64,000 bases of DNA from CAJCJE01 sp035948315 (GCA_035948315.1 DASZJG010000048.1:248001-312000), one strand, 5' to 3'; positions 7,512 to 16,962 are shown, numbered from the stretch's first letter. The notes: generated by a model from the letters alone, not told the origin. Numbers and translations: made by a program.

Positions 7512-9260
7512 ATGGCCACAAGACGTTTGCTCGCCCTGCTCGCTGCCACCATGCTCATCACCGCCGTGCCGGCCTTCGGTGCGCAGGCCACGCCTACCGG
7601 GCGACCACCCGCACACCGCGTCGACTTCTCGGCGCTGCACCCGGTCGCGACACAACATCCGCTCGACGTGACCGGCGACGGCCGCGCCGACCTGGTCACC
7701 AGAACCAACCCGCCGGACACCGGTTCGCTGTGGGTCTATCTGAACAACGGCTCGACGCCGCCGTGGCAGTCGAGATATCTGGCCGGCAACCAGTGGGCCT
7801 TCGCCAACACGCTGCTGCTCGGCGATGTCACCGGCGACGGCCGACTGGACGTGGTCGCCCGCGATCCGAACCTGGCCAACGGAACCCTGTGGATCTACCC
7901 GAACAACGGTTCCACCACCGGCAATCCGTGGACCACCCGCTACGCGGCCGGCACCGGCTGGGACACCGTGGACACTTTGCTGCTCGGCGACATGAACGGG
8001 GACGGCCACGCCGACATCGTCGCCCGCGACCCGAACTCGGACAACGGAGACCTCTGGATCTATCCCAACGATGGCGCTGCCGCCGGGACGGACCCGTTCA
8101 CCTCACGGTTCGGCGCCGGCACCGGCTGGGACCTGGCCACCGCGATGATGCTCGGTGACGTGAACGGCGACGGCCATCCCGATGTGGTGGTCAGGGACGG
8201 CAGCGGCGCGCTGTGGATCTACCCGAACGACGGCGCCACGACGGTCAATCCCTACGTCAGCCGCTACGCCGCCGGCACCGGGTGGAACAGCGCGAACACC
8301 ATGCTGCTCGGCGATGTCACCGGTGACGGCCATCCGGACATCGTGACCAGGGACGACGCCGGCACCATCTGGATCTACCCGCACAGCGGCGTCACCACCG
8401 GAAATCCGTGGACCGCCGCGCCGATCTCGGCGGGCGGCGGGTGGAACTTCGCCAACGCGTTCCTGCTCGGCGACATCAACGGCGATGGCAAAGCCGACCT
8501 GCTGGCCAGGGTCGCGGGCGGCGCGCTGTCGCTGTACCCGAACAACGCCACCGCGAACCCGTGGACGACCAGCATCTCGGCCGGCACCGGCTGGGACGCC
8601 TTCGACCAGTTGCTGCTCGGCGACGTGAACGGCGACCACCGCGCCGACCTGCTCGCCAGGGATCCGAACAGGGACAACGGAGATCTCTGGATCTACCCGA
8701 ACAGCGGCGCGACCGGCGTCGACCCCTGGACCGTGCCCCGGATCTGGGTCGGCAACGGCTGGAACCTGGCGACCGCGATGGCGCTCGGCGACCTGACCGG
8801 TGACGGCAACACCGACATCCTGGTCCGCGATTCGGCCGGCACGCTCTGGGTCTATCCGGGCACCGGAGCGACCACCGGCAGTCCGTTCACGCTGCCCCGC
8901 ACCTGGGCCGGCACCGGGTGGAACACCGCGCGGGCGCTGGCGCTGGCCGACGTCAACGGCGACGGCCTTGTCGACCTGATCGACCAGGAATCCGACGGCA
9001 CCATGTGGATCTACCTGACCGAGCCGTCCGGGGTTTCCACGCCGCCGCCGATCCAGGTCACCGGCGACTGGTCCGGCACCAACGCGATCGCCGTCGGCGA
9101 CGTGGACGGCACCGGCCACCCGGACCTGGTCACCCGGGATTCCACCGGTGCGCTGTGGATCTACCCGAACAACGGCTCGACCACCGGCGACCCGTGGACC
9201 ATCGCACCGCACCAGGCGGGCGGTGACTGGTCGGCCGCCAACGCCCTGCTGCTGAACTGA
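7512..9260 (+). CDS. Secreted VCBS / FG-GAP repeat protein
   Basis: A 582-residue exported protein: Sec-type signal (residues 1-27, ending FGAQA) followed almost at once by ten tandem repeats of about 50-56 residues. Each carries a calcium-loop core of the form GDVTGDGxxDLVxRD, then LWIYPNNG and a TGW-x-x-A spacer, as in FG-GAP/VCBS beta-propeller blades. No catalytic domain is visible, so it is probably a calcium-stabilised propeller used for adhesion or carbohydrate binding. The ATG at 7512 follows GGAG at good spacing. It is only 39 bp behind the Tat-exported gene and may be co-transcribed. Ten repeats could close as one or more propellers; this is inference. Confidence 0.85.
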   Translation: MATRRLLALLAATMLITAVPAFGAQATPTGRPPAHRVDFSALHPVATQHPLDVTGDGRADLVTRTNPPDTGSLWVYLNNGSTPPWQSRYLAGNQWAFANTLLLGDVTGDGRLDVVARDPNLANGTLWIYPNNGSTTGNPWTTRYAAGTGWDTVDTLLLGDMNGDGHADIVARDPNSDNGDLWIYPNDGAAAGTDPFTSRFGAGTGWDLATAMMLGDVNGDGHPDVVVRDGSGALWIYPNDGATTVNPYVSRYAAGTGWNSANTMLLGDVTGDGHPDIVTRDDAGTIWIYPHSGVTTGNPWTAAPISAGGGWNFANAFLLGDINGDGKADLLARVAGGALSLYPNNATANPWTTSISAGTGWDAFDQLLLGDVNGDHRADLLARDPNRDNGDLWIYPNSGATGVDPWTVPRIWVGNGWNLATAMALGDLTGDGNTDILVRDSAGTLWVYPGTGATTGSPFTLPRTWAGTGWNTARALALADVNGDGLVDLIDQESDGTMWIYLTEPSGVSTPPPIQVTGDWSGTNAIAVGDVDGTGHPDLVTRDSTGALWIYPNNGSTTGDPWTIAPHQAGGDWSAANALLLN

Positions 9261-9266
9261 TCGGCA

Positions 9267-10286
9267 CTAATCGGCCAACTGGTTGACCGCGGCCGCGAAC
9301 ACCTTCGGCAGGCGCGCCGCCACCGGCACCACGGCTCGTCCGATGCCCGGTCGGCGGCGCGCCCAGAGCAGTCCCGCGGTGATGAACCGGGACCGCCAGG
9401 TCGCCCGCTGCCAGGCCCGCTCGTAGTCCTGCGGCCGATCCCGTACCAGGCAGCCGACCAGTTCGCGGGCGGCGGCCAGCGAGACCGCGATGCCTTCGCC
9501 GGTCAGCGGATCGACGTAGCCCGCCGCGTCGCCGACCAGCAGCACCCGCCCACGCGCCCGTTCATGCACGCGCTGGCGCATGGCCCCGGCGCCGCGCACC
9601 GACGACACCGGCTCGCCCCGCGCGAGCCACTCCGCCAGCGCCGGGAAGGCGCGCAGCTGCGCGTCGAACGAACCCTGCGTGCCGCTGAGCAGCGCGACAT
9701 TCACCAGGTCCGGCGCGACCGGGGTGATGTATGCCTCGGCGTGCTCGGCCCAGGTGACCTCGACGAACTCGCTCTCCGGCGGCAGCGCGTAGTGCCGACG
9801 CTGGCCCCAGCGTCGAATCTGCCGCGCCACCGTGTGAAACCCGGCCGCCGCGCGCACCGTCGAGTGCAGGCCGTCCGCGCCGACGAGATACCGCGCCCGC
9901 TCGCCGCCCGCCTCGACCCCGTCCGCGTCCTGCCGGATCTCGGTGATCCGCTGCTCGCGCACGGGAATCCCGGCCTCGGCGACGGCCTCGCGCAGCGCCG
10001 AATGCAGCACGGTCCGGCGCACGCCGCGACCGAGCCCGGACCGGAAATCCGCCGACACGACCGTCTCGCCGCGCTGGTAGGTGATGCCGCGAAACGGATG
10101 GCCCGGCGGATCGATGCCCAGAGCGGCGAGCGACCGCACCGCGCCCGGCATCAGGCCCTCCGCGCACGCCTTGTCGATCGAGCCGGCTCGCTGCTCGAAG
10201 ACGACCACGTCGAGTCCGGCACGCGTGGCGCCCAACGCGACGGCGAGCCCGGCGGGCCCGCCGCCGACCACGATCAGGTCAGCCAT
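9267..10286 (-). CDS. FAD-dependent monooxygenase / geranylgeranyl reductase-like oxidoreductase
   Basis: A 339-residue flavoprotein. The N-terminus has the dinucleotide-binding fingerprint GGGPAGLAVALGATRAG and an acidic end (VVFEQ); the second FAD motif is LLVGDAAGYVDPLTGEG near residue 255. These place it with the UbiH / geranylgeranyl reductase-type oxidoreductases, which act on lipids, quinones or aromatic compounds. Its first 13 bases overlap the end of the TetR gene, so it is the last gene of an SDR-TetR-FAD operon. It is convergent with the VCBS gene, with only 6 bp between the stops. Substrate unknown. Confidence 0.85.
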   Translation of the reverse strand: MADLIVVGGGPAGLAVALGATRAGLDVVVFEQRAGSIDKACAEGLMPGAVRSLAALGIDPPGHPFRGITYQRGETVVSADFRSGLGRGVRRTVLHSALREAVAEAGIPVREQRITEIRQDADGVEAGGERARYLVGADGLHSTVRAAAGFHTVARQIRRWGQRRHYALPPESEFVEVTWAEHAEAYITPVAPDLVNVALLSGTQGSFDAQLRAFPALAEWLARGEPVSSVRGAGAMRQRVHERARGRVLLVGDAAGYVDPLTGEGIAVSLAAARELVGCLVRDRPQDYERAWQRATWRSRFITAGLLWARRRPGIGRAVVPVAARLPKVFAAAVNQLAD

Positions 10287-10858
10287 CGGCGGCCTGCGAT
10301 GAGCGCCCGCACCGCGGCGGCGGCATCCTCCGGCGCGTTCTCGTCGACGCCATGGTCGACCAGGAGGGTCGCGTGGCCGTGCGCGGTCGCGATGACGGCC
10401 GAGGTGAGCCGCTGGGCGTGCTCGTCGGTGCCGCAGATCTGGCGGGCCGGCGCGAGGAACAGCGCGCCGATCCGCTCACCCATCCGCTGGAGATCGGGCC
10501 TGCGCTTGTCCAGGCCCGCGCCGTAGAGAGCCTGGAACAGCGGTCGCTGCTCGGCGGCGAACCGGACGTACTCGGCCGACGCCGCGGCCAGTCGCTGCGC
10601 GGGGGAGCCGTCCACGGTGACGCGGACCAGCCGCTCGTGCAGCACGTCGCCGGCATGCACGGCGACCGCGGCGAGCAGTTCGTCCCGGTCGGCGAAGTGC
10701 CGGTAGGGCGCGGCCTGGGCGACGCCGAGCCTGCGGCTCACCTCGGCCATGGAGAAGGCTTCCAGGCCGCGTTCGGCCAGCAGATCGATCGACGTGTCGA
10801 TCAACGCGGCCCGCAGCGCGCCGTGGTGGTACCGCTCTCTCCTGGCAGTGTCCGGCAT
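10274..10858 (-). CDS. TetR/AcrR family transcriptional regulator
   Basis: A 194-residue regulator with an N-terminal TetR helix-turn-helix (YHHGALRAALID, then MAEVSRRLGVAQAAPYRHFADRD in two parts) and a ligand-binding half resembling the WHG-type C-terminal domain (AEYVRFAAEQRPLFQALY). It starts 9 bp after the SDR gene and overlaps the FAD oxidoreductase gene, so all three are probably one transcript. The 39-bp palindrome just upstream of the SDR gene is the natural candidate for its operator, giving autoregulation of the whole operon. Confidence 0.92.
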   Translation of the reverse strand: MPDTARRERYHHGALRAALIDTSIDLLAERGLEAFSMAEVSRRLGVAQAAPYRHFADRDELLAAVAVHAGDVLHERLVRVTVDGSPAQRLAAASAEYVRFAAEQRPLFQALYGAGLDKRRPDLQRMGERIGALFLAPARQICGTDEHAQRLTSAVIATAHGHATLLVDHGVDENAPEDAAAAVRALIAGRRWLT

Positions 10859-10867
10859 ACCGACACT

Positions 10868-11719
10868 CTAGGTCGACTCCGGAGCCTCCATCGGGAAGGG
10901 CACGACGCGGCGCATCACCGCGTCCCAGGCGCGATCGCCGAGCAGCCGCCGGACCGTCGGCGCCACCTTCGCCTGCGAGCCGACCCGGTAACGCGCCTTC
11001 GGCCGCCGCGCACGGACCGCCCGGACGATCACCTCGGCCACGTCCTCGGCGGTGCTCACGCCGCTCGATCCCGGGCGATGGGCGCGCTCGGCCATCCGGT
11101 CGATGCTCGCCTTGTAGCCCGCGTAGGGTCCACCGTGGACGGTCGGTGTGTGCGCCTCGCTGTTGGCCATGAACCGGGTGCGTACCGCGCCGGGTTCGAT
11201 CAGCACGGACCGCACGCCGAACGGCCCAACCTCCATGCGCAGCGTGTCCGCCAGCGCTTCCAGCGCGTACTTGGTCATCGCGTAGGGGCAGCCGGTCGGG
11301 GGAGTGACCAGGCCGGCCGCGGACCCGAGGTTGACGATCGTGCCGAAGCGCCGCTCCCGCATCGCCGGCAGCACCAGTTGGCACAGTCGGACCAGCCCGA
11401 ACACGTTGGTCTCGAAGACCTCCCGGACCGAGTCCAGCGGCACCTCCTCGACCGGCGCGCCGCCGCCGTGTCCGGCGTTGTTGACCAGCGCGCCCACCGC
11501 GCCGTGCTCGGCCTCGACGGTCTTGACCGCGGCGAGCCTGGACTGCTCGTCGGTGACATCGAGGCGCAGCACCCGGCAGCCGGCTTTGGCAAGCTCGGCA
11601 AGGCTTTCCGGGCGTCTGGCCGTGGCCCAGGTCGGGAATCCGGCCCGCACCAGCGCGAGCGCGGTGGCCCGGCCGACTCCCGACGAGCATCCGGTGATGA
11701 GTACCGCCGATGACTCCAT
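10868..11719 (-). CDS. Short-chain dehydrogenase/reductase
   Basis: A 283-residue SDR. The Rossmann motif TGCSSGVGRA is at residues 9-18, NNAG follows, the catalytic Ser is in the NLGSAAG segment and the Tyr-Lys pair in CPYAMTKYALEAL. I chose ATG 11719 because GGAGGT lies six bases upstream; the frame continues 15 codons further but only through the operator. Beyond NAD(P)H-dependent alcohol or ketone reduction nothing can be said about the substrate. First gene of the SDR-TetR-FAD operon. Confidence 0.9.
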   Translation of the reverse strand: MESSAVLITGCSSGVGRATALALVRAGFPTWATARRPESLAELAKAGCRVLRLDVTDEQSRLAAVKTVEAEHGAVGALVNNAGHGGGAPVEEVPLDSVREVFETNVFGLVRLCQLVLPAMRERRFGTIVNLGSAAGLVTPPTGCPYAMTKYALEALADTLRMEVGPFGVRSVLIEPGAVRTRFMANSEAHTPTVHGGPYAGYKASIDRMAERAHRPGSSGVSTAEDVAEVIVRAVRARRPKARYRVGSQAKVAPTVRRLLGDRAWDAVMRRVVPFPMEAPEST

Positions 11720-11728
11720 CGTACCTCC

Positions 11729-11767
11729 AATGTGGTAGCCATTCACAATGTGAATGGCTACCACATT
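11729..11767. promoter_or_regulatory. 39-bp palindrome, candidate TetR operator
   Basis: Two perfectly complementary 18-base arms (AATGTGGTAGCCATTCAC at 11729-11746 and its complement at 11750-11767) surround a 3-base centre. It abuts the ribosome binding site of the SDR gene, so it covers the promoter/leader of the SDR-TetR-FAD operon. Size and symmetry fit a TetR-family operator binding one or two dimers; the TetR encoded two genes downstream is the likely ligand. The pairing is seen directly; the protein partner is inferred. Confidence 0.85.
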
Positions 11768-11803
11768 AGGGCAGCGGCTGTCCAGGAAGGGAGGTGACGC
11801 GGG

Positions 11804-13768
11804 TTACACGTCGATGCTGGAGCCCATGATGATGGTGCGGTCGCGCGGCAGGTTGAAGTACTCGGCCGCGTCGGTGGTGATGTGCGCGGTCGCGATGAAC
11901 AGCCGCTTGCGCCACAGGGCCATGGTCGGCCGGTCGCCGCGCCGCAGGTCGATGGTGGACAGGAAGTAGGTCGCCCCGTCCACGTCGATCTGGCCCTCGG
12001 TCTGCTCCGGGTCGAGCTGGCGCAGCGTGGCCGGCACGTCCGGCGATTCCATGTAGCCGAACTTGGCGGTGACGTGCGTGATCCCGTCGTGGACGTGGCC
12101 GAGCTCGTCCACCACGAAGCGCTTCTCGGCCGGCACGCGCGGGATCGGCTCGGTCTCGATCGACAGGATCACCACGTGCTCGTGTCGTACGTGGTTGCGC
12201 TCGACGTTGGCCCGCAACGCCAACGGGGCGGATTCATGGCCCCGGTTGAGGAAGACCGCCGTGCCCGGGACGCGCTGCGTCCACGCCTTGTTCTGCCGCA
12301 GGTCGCCGATGAACTGCTGCAACGACCCCTCGCGCCGGCCGCGCTCGGCGGTGACGATCTCCCGGCCGCGCTGCCAGGTCGCCATGATCGTGAACACGGT
12401 CAGACCGATCAGCAGCGGCAGCCACGCGCCGTGGACCAGCTTGGTCAGGTTGGCGGCCACGAACAGCAGGTCCACGAGCAGCAGCAGGGTCCCGCCGATG
12501 CCGACCGCCCACCACGGCGCGCCCCACTTCGCCCGGGCGATGAAGAAGAACAGCAACGTCGTGATCGTGATCGTGCCGGTGACCGCCATGCCGAAGGCGA
12601 AGGCCAGCGCCTCGGAACTGCGGAAGGCGAACACCAGCGTCAGCACCGAGACCATCAGCAGCCAGTTGATCCACGGCACGTAGATCTGGCCCGCCGCCGA
12701 CTCGGAGGTGTGCGTGATGCGCATCCGAGGCAGGTAACCGAGCTGGACCGCCTGCGAGGCGACCGAGTACGCGCCGGTGATCACCGCCTGCGACGCGATC
12801 ACCGTGGCCGCCGTGGCCAGCAGCACCAGCAGCAGTTGGCCCCAGCCGGGCGCGAGCAGGAAGAACGGGCTGCTGATGCTGGCCGGGTTGGCCAGGATCA
12901 GCGCGCCCTGGCCGAAGTAGCTGAGCACACACGCGGGAAACACCAGGAGCAGCCAGGCCCTGGTGATCGACCGGCGGCCGAAGTGGCCCATGTCGGCGTA
13001 GAGCGCCTCCGCGCCGGTCACGGCCAGCACGATCGCGGCGAGCGCGAAGAACGCGGTGCCGAAATGCCCGCCGAGGTAGGCCAGCGCGTAGGTCGGCGAG
13101 AGCGCCTTGAGGATGTCCGGATGGTGCGTGATGCCGGCGATGCCCATGACGCCGATGGCCACGAACCACAGGATCATCACCGGCCCGAACAGCCTGCCGA
13201 CCGCGGCGGTGCCCCTGCGCTGCACCAGGAACAGCAGCACGATGATCACCGCGGTGATCGGCACGACCAGACTGGCCAACGATGGCTGCACGACCTTGAG
13301 GCCCTCGACCGCGGAGAGCACCGAGATGGCCGGCGTGATCATGCTGTCGCCCAGGAACAGCGCGGCGCCGAAGATGCCGACGCCGGCCAGGAACAACGCG
13401 GTGCGCCTGCCGCGCTGGCCGCGCCACCGGCGCAGCAGCGTGATCAGCGCCATGATGCCGCCCTCGCCGTCGTTGTCGGCGCGCATGGCGAGCAGCACGT
13501 AGGTGACCGTGACGATGATCATCACTGACCAGAAGACGAGCGACACCACACCGAAGAGGTTGTCGGTGTTGACCGGGACCGGATGCGGGTCGCCCGGACT
13601 GAACACGGTCTGCAGGGTGTAGATCGGGCTCGTGCCGATGTCGCCGAACACCACGCCCAGCGCGCCGATGACCAGCGCGGGCCGTGCCGAGTCGAGAATG
13701 CGCGGTCCGGTGGCCGGTGAGTCGGAGTCGGCCCCGTCCGCCTCGGTCGCCTGCGGTCCACTGGTCAC
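11804..13768 (-). CDS. kup: Kup-type potassium uptake transporter
   Basis: A 654-residue membrane protein of the KUP/HAK/KT family, which imports K+ with protons. The family hallmark GVVFGDIGTSPIYTLQ is near the N-terminus, followed by about twelve hydrophobic segments to residue 450 and a soluble C-terminal domain of usual size. I chose GTG 13768 (VTSGPQATEADG) because a GGAGG site precedes it and known Kup proteins begin near there; the frame is open 35 codons further up to 13873, an Arg-rich stretch without family features. It is monocistronic or reads through into the SDR operon 85 bp downstream. Confidence 0.93.
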   Translation of the reverse strand: MTSGPQATEADGADSDSPATGPRILDSARPALVIGALGVVFGDIGTSPIYTLQTVFSPGDPHPVPVNTDNLFGVVSLVFWSVMIIVTVTYVLLAMRADNDGEGGIMALITLLRRWRGQRGRRTALFLAGVGIFGAALFLGDSMITPAISVLSAVEGLKVVQPSLASLVVPITAVIIVLLFLVQRRGTAAVGRLFGPVMILWFVAIGVMGIAGITHHPDILKALSPTYALAYLGGHFGTAFFALAAIVLAVTGAEALYADMGHFGRRSITRAWLLLVFPACVLSYFGQGALILANPASISSPFFLLAPGWGQLLLVLLATAATVIASQAVITGAYSVASQAVQLGYLPRMRITHTSESAAGQIYVPWINWLLMVSVLTLVFAFRSSEALAFAFGMAVTGTITITTLLFFFIARAKWGAPWWAVGIGGTLLLLVDLLFVAANLTKLVHGAWLPLLIGLTVFTIMATWQRGREIVTAERGRREGSLQQFIGDLRQNKAWTQRVPGTAVFLNRGHESAPLALRANVERNHVRHEHVVILSIETEPIPRVPAEKRFVVDELGHVHDGITHVTAKFGYMESPDVPATLRQLDPEQTEGQIDVDGATYFLSTIDLRRGDRPTMALWRKRLFIATAHITTDAAEYFNLPRDRTIIMGSSIDV

Positions 13769-13988
13769 GGCAGCCCTCCTCCGCACCGGATCCCGGCTGT
13801 CCGGCTTGTCGCGCCGGACAATACCGGCAGTACGTGACAGGTGCCGTGGCGCTGCATCCGCTCGCGGCATCATCGGATGAATACGTTTTCACTTTTGCCT
13901 AGAGTCGGCACAAGCCTCGACATGACGTCGAATAGATCCTATGTTTATCCGGCACTCGCCGATCACTGCGGATCTTGGAGGGTTGTGC
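13769..13988. promoter_or_regulatory. Divergent intergenic region kup / beta-helix gene, with leader hairpin
   Basis: 220 bp between divergent genes. Near kup there is a perfect 8-bp hairpin, TGTCCGGC (13798-13805) and GCCGGACA (13813-13820) with a 7-base loop, lying in the kup leader about 30 bases before the chosen start. The middle part (13875-13960) is AT-richer and likely holds both promoters. I do not recognise a known riboswitch such as the c-di-AMP class. Confidence 0.45.
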
Positions 13989-16619
13989 ATGTCATACGGG
14001 CGAGGTTGGAGAACCAGACATCTCGGCACGATCGTGGTGGCCCTCGCGGCCACTGCGGGCATGGTGGCCAGTGGGGGCATGGCCGACGCCGCCGGAACCG
14101 GCGGGAACAACCAGGACGTGTACGTCTCACCATTCGGCTCGGACAGCGCGCCGGGCACCGCGTTCCAGCCGGTGCGCACCGTTGCGCGCGCCCAACAACT
14201 GGTGCGCGCGCGTGACCAGCAGTTACGCGGCGATCTCACCGTGCATCTCGCGCCGGGCACCTTCCGGCTGTCCCAGCCGCTGGTGCTCACCGCGGCCGAC
14301 TCGGGCAGCAACGGTCATCGGGTGATCTGGCAGGGCTCGGACGGCACCGTGCTCAACGGTGGCCGCCAGGTCACCGGCTGGCGCCCGGTCCCCGGTCGAC
14401 CCGGCCTGTTCCAGGCACCCGCGCCGGCCGGGCTGGACAACACCCGGCAGCTCTACGTCAACGGCGTGCGCGAACAGCGCGCCCAGGGCACCGTCCCGGT
14501 CACCCTCACCGCGACCGCGACCGGCTACACCGCGTCCGCGCCGACCATGGCGAACTGGCGCAATCCGAGCGACATCGAGTTCGTCTACACGGCGGGCGAG
14601 GCACTGTGGAACGTGCAGCGCTACGGCCTCGGCCAGTGGACCGAGCCGCGCTGCCCGATCGCCTCGATCACTGGTACCACGATCACCATGGCCCAACCGT
14701 GCTGGGACAACTCCACGAAACGGGTCGTGTTCCCGAACATCCCCGGCCGCACCGTGAACATGGTCGGCCCCGGTGACCTCACCGACAATCGCCTGCCCGC
14801 GTACGTCGACAACGCGTTCGAACTGCTGAACACACCGGGGCAGTGGTACCTGGACCGTTCCGCGCACACGGTGTACTACCTGCCGCGCAAGGGCGAGCAC
14901 CTCCAGCACGCCGACGTGGAGATGCCCGCGTTGGAGAAGCTGGTCGACGGGCAGGGCACCGCGACCGCGCCCATCCACGACATCGCCTTCCGCGACATCC
15001 AGTTCTCCTACGCCACCTGGCTGACGCCGTCCTCACCGGAGGGTTTCTCGGAGATCCAGGCCGGCTACACGATCACCGGTCCGAACGGCTGGGCCACCCA
15101 GGGCCTGTGCCAGTTCGCGCCGGGCGGCACCTGCCCGTACGCGTCGTGGACGCCCGAACCCGGCAATGTCGCGATCTCGCACGGCCAGCACATCGAGTTC
15201 AGCGACAGCGTGTTCACGCATCTGGGCGCGGCCGGCCTGCAACTCGGCGACGGCAGCCAGAACACCGTGGTCAGCGGCGATGTCTTCACCGACATCTCCG
15301 GCAACGGCGTCGAGATCGGCGGTGTCGACCAACCCGAAGCCGGCGGCGCGGACATCACGCACGACGTGCAGGTCACCGACAACCACCTCTACGGGCTGCC
15401 GGTGGAATTCCACGGCGGCGTGGCGATCCTGAACGGTTACACGCAGCACGACACCATCTCGCACAACCAGATCGACAACGTCTCCTACTCGGGCATCTCG
15501 CTGGGCTGGGGCGGCTGGCCGGACAAGATCAAGGTCCAGGCGACACCGAACATCTCGCACGACAACACCGTGTCGGACAACCTGATCCACGACTACATGC
15601 TCTCGCTGGACGACGGTGGCGGCATCTATACGCAGGGCATCACCGGTTCGTCCATAGCGGACGGTGAGAAGGTGACCGGAAACGACATCCACGACCAGTG
15701 GGGCATCGGCAAGAGCGTCTACACCGACAACGGCAACACCTACGAAACCGTTGCCGGCAACGTGCTCTACCACGCCGCCTACTTCAACGTGGGCACCGCG
15801 CACGTCGACTACCGCGACGGGCTCGGCAACAACGATCCCACGCTGATCCAGGGCAACTACTGGGAGCAGGGCGGCCCCGACGGCGACAACAAGGGCGTGA
15901 TCACCCAGGGCAACGTGCTGTTGTCCGCTCCGGCCGCCGCGCCGCGCCCGATCGTCGACAACGCCGGTGTGCAGCCGGGTTACCGGTGGGTGCTGTACCG
16001 GCGGGTCGGCGGCGACGGCGCACCCGAGGCACCGGCCAGGGTGGCCACCTTCGCCGCGGACGGAAAGCTCTACGCCGCCTGGAATCCGACGTTCACGTTC
16101 AACAACGCGCCGTTGACCGACTATGTGGTCAGCGCGTCGGACGGCACGCACACGATCAGCACCACGATCGACGCGAACACCTATGTGCGGCAGGGTTATG
16201 CGGTGCTGTCCGGTCTGACCGACGGCACCGCGTACACCGTGACGGTGGCCGCTGCCAACTGCTTCGGCGTCGGCGCACCATCACTGCCGGCCGCGCCGGT
16301 CACCCCGGGACCGCTGGCCGGCACGCTCGCGCCCGCGCCGACCGGGGCGAAGGCACTACCGAGCGGGGGAGCGGTGAGTCTGCATTGGACACCGCCGACC
16401 ACGACCGGTGACACGCCCGTGATCGCCTACCGGATCACGGTGTCGGACGGCAGGACGATCATGGCCACCGGCCGGGACGCGGTCATCACGCAGCCCACCG
16501 CCAAGGGCATGACCAGGGTGATCAACGGGTTGACGCCGGGCACCGCGTACACCTTCACCATCGCCGCGGTCACCGCGGACGGGCCGGGCGCACCGGTGTC
16601 GGTGACCGTCACGGCCTGA
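13989..16619 (+). CDS. Secreted right-handed beta-helix protein with two fibronectin type III domains
   Basis: An 876-residue exported protein. ATG 13989 follows a GGAGGG site; upstream codons in frame are leader. After a Sec-type signal (cleavage near residue 36, MADAAGT) comes a pectate-lyase-like parallel beta-helix region (opening DVYVSPFGSDSAPGT, typical of this class, to about residue 650, with turns such as ITHDVQVTDNHLYG and ISHNQIDNVSYSGISLG). Two FnIII domains (about 690-780 and 785-876) end the protein. It likely binds or cleaves an extracellular polysaccharide; catalytic residues cannot be assigned. A bidirectional hairpin terminator follows. Confidence 0.85.
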   Translation: MSYGRGWRTRHLGTIVVALAATAGMVASGGMADAAGTGGNNQDVYVSPFGSDSAPGTAFQPVRTVARAQQLVRARDQQLRGDLTVHLAPGTFRLSQPLVLTAADSGSNGHRVIWQGSDGTVLNGGRQVTGWRPVPGRPGLFQAPAPAGLDNTRQLYVNGVREQRAQGTVPVTLTATATGYTASAPTMANWRNPSDIEFVYTAGEALWNVQRYGLGQWTEPRCPIASITGTTITMAQPCWDNSTKRVVFPNIPGRTVNMVGPGDLTDNRLPAYVDNAFELLNTPGQWYLDRSAHTVYYLPRKGEHLQHADVEMPALEKLVDGQGTATAPIHDIAFRDIQFSYATWLTPSSPEGFSEIQAGYTITGPNGWATQGLCQFAPGGTCPYASWTPEPGNVAISHGQHIEFSDSVFTHLGAAGLQLGDGSQNTVVSGDVFTDISGNGVEIGGVDQPEAGGADITHDVQVTDNHLYGLPVEFHGGVAILNGYTQHDTISHNQIDNVSYSGISLGWGGWPDKIKVQATPNISHDNTVSDNLIHDYMLSLDDGGGIYTQGITGSSIADGEKVTGNDIHDQWGIGKSVYTDNGNTYETVAGNVLYHAAYFNVGTAHVDYRDGLGNNDPTLIQGNYWEQGGPDGDNKGVITQGNVLLSAPAAAPRPIVDNAGVQPGYRWVLYRRVGGDGAPEAPARVATFAADGKLYAAWNPTFTFNNAPLTDYVVSASDGTHTISTTIDANTYVRQGYAVLSGLTDGTAYTVTVAAANCFGVGAPSLPAAPVTPGPLAGTLAPAPTGAKALPSGGAVSLHWTPPTTTGDTPVIAYRITVSDGRTIMATGRDAVITQPTAKGMTRVINGLTPGTAYTFTIAAVTADGPGAPVSVTVTA

Positions 16620-16626
16620 TCGGTTC

Positions 16627-16662
16627 GGTGGCCACGGCGGCCAGGACGGCGCCGTGGCCACC
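16627..16662. terminator. Hairpin terminator between convergent genes
   Basis: Perfect 13-bp stem (GGTGGCCACGGCG at 16627-16639 pairing with 16650-16662) with a 10-base loop, placed exactly between the stop of the beta-helix gene and the stop of the minus-strand small gene. There is no U-tract, as is common in actinomycetes, so it may end transcription from both sides. Confidence 0.8.
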
Positions 16663-16669
16663 ACAAAAG

Positions 16670-16900
16670 TCAGTCGACCGGCCCGCGTGCGGTCAGCACC
16701 ACCCGCAGCACGTGCTCGACCGCGGACGGGAACATGGCCGCGCGCAGCTCGCCTCGGCTGGCCAGGTTGCGGGCGGCGAACTCCAGCACCCGGTCCGGGC
16801 CGAGCCGCCGCACCACCAGCGTGGCGATCTCGTCCAGGTCGCGGTCGGGGTGGTCGATGCGGGTGAGGGCGAACTCGACCACCAGTTCCTCGTCCGTCAT
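16670..16900 (-). CDS. Small conserved-looking protein of unknown function
   Basis: A 76-residue acidic/helical protein (begins MTDEELVVEFALTRIDHPD). The start at 16900 is supported by AGGAGGGG seven bases upstream; the frame extends much further upstream, but that part lies antisense to the IclR gene and is discarded. There is no signal peptide, membrane segment or Cys motif. It is 62 bp downstream of the IclR gene on the same strand and could be co-transcribed. I do not recognise the family. Confidence 0.7.
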   Translation of the reverse strand: MTDEELVVEFALTRIDHPDRDLDEIATLVVRRLGPDRVLEFAARNLASRGELRAAMFPSAVEHVLRVVLTARGPVD

Positions 16901-16962
16901 GTCCCCTCCTGCCCGACTCCACCATTGTGCCGCGACGGGCGGGGTGGGCGGAAACCAGGGAA

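Noticed and set aside
7674..9240. Repeated DNA that could suggest a CRISPR-like or tandem array
   Set aside because: The repeats are protein-level VCBS repeats with variable codons, not identical DNA repeats with spacers.
12234..13892. Long minus-strand frame over the kup gene
   Set aside because: It is a different frame of the same strand with Arg/His/Gly-rich content typical of GC-rich shadow frames; kup has clear family motifs.
13769..13990. c-di-AMP (ydaO-type) riboswitch before kup
   Set aside because: I could not find the conserved core; only a simple 8-bp hairpin is visible.
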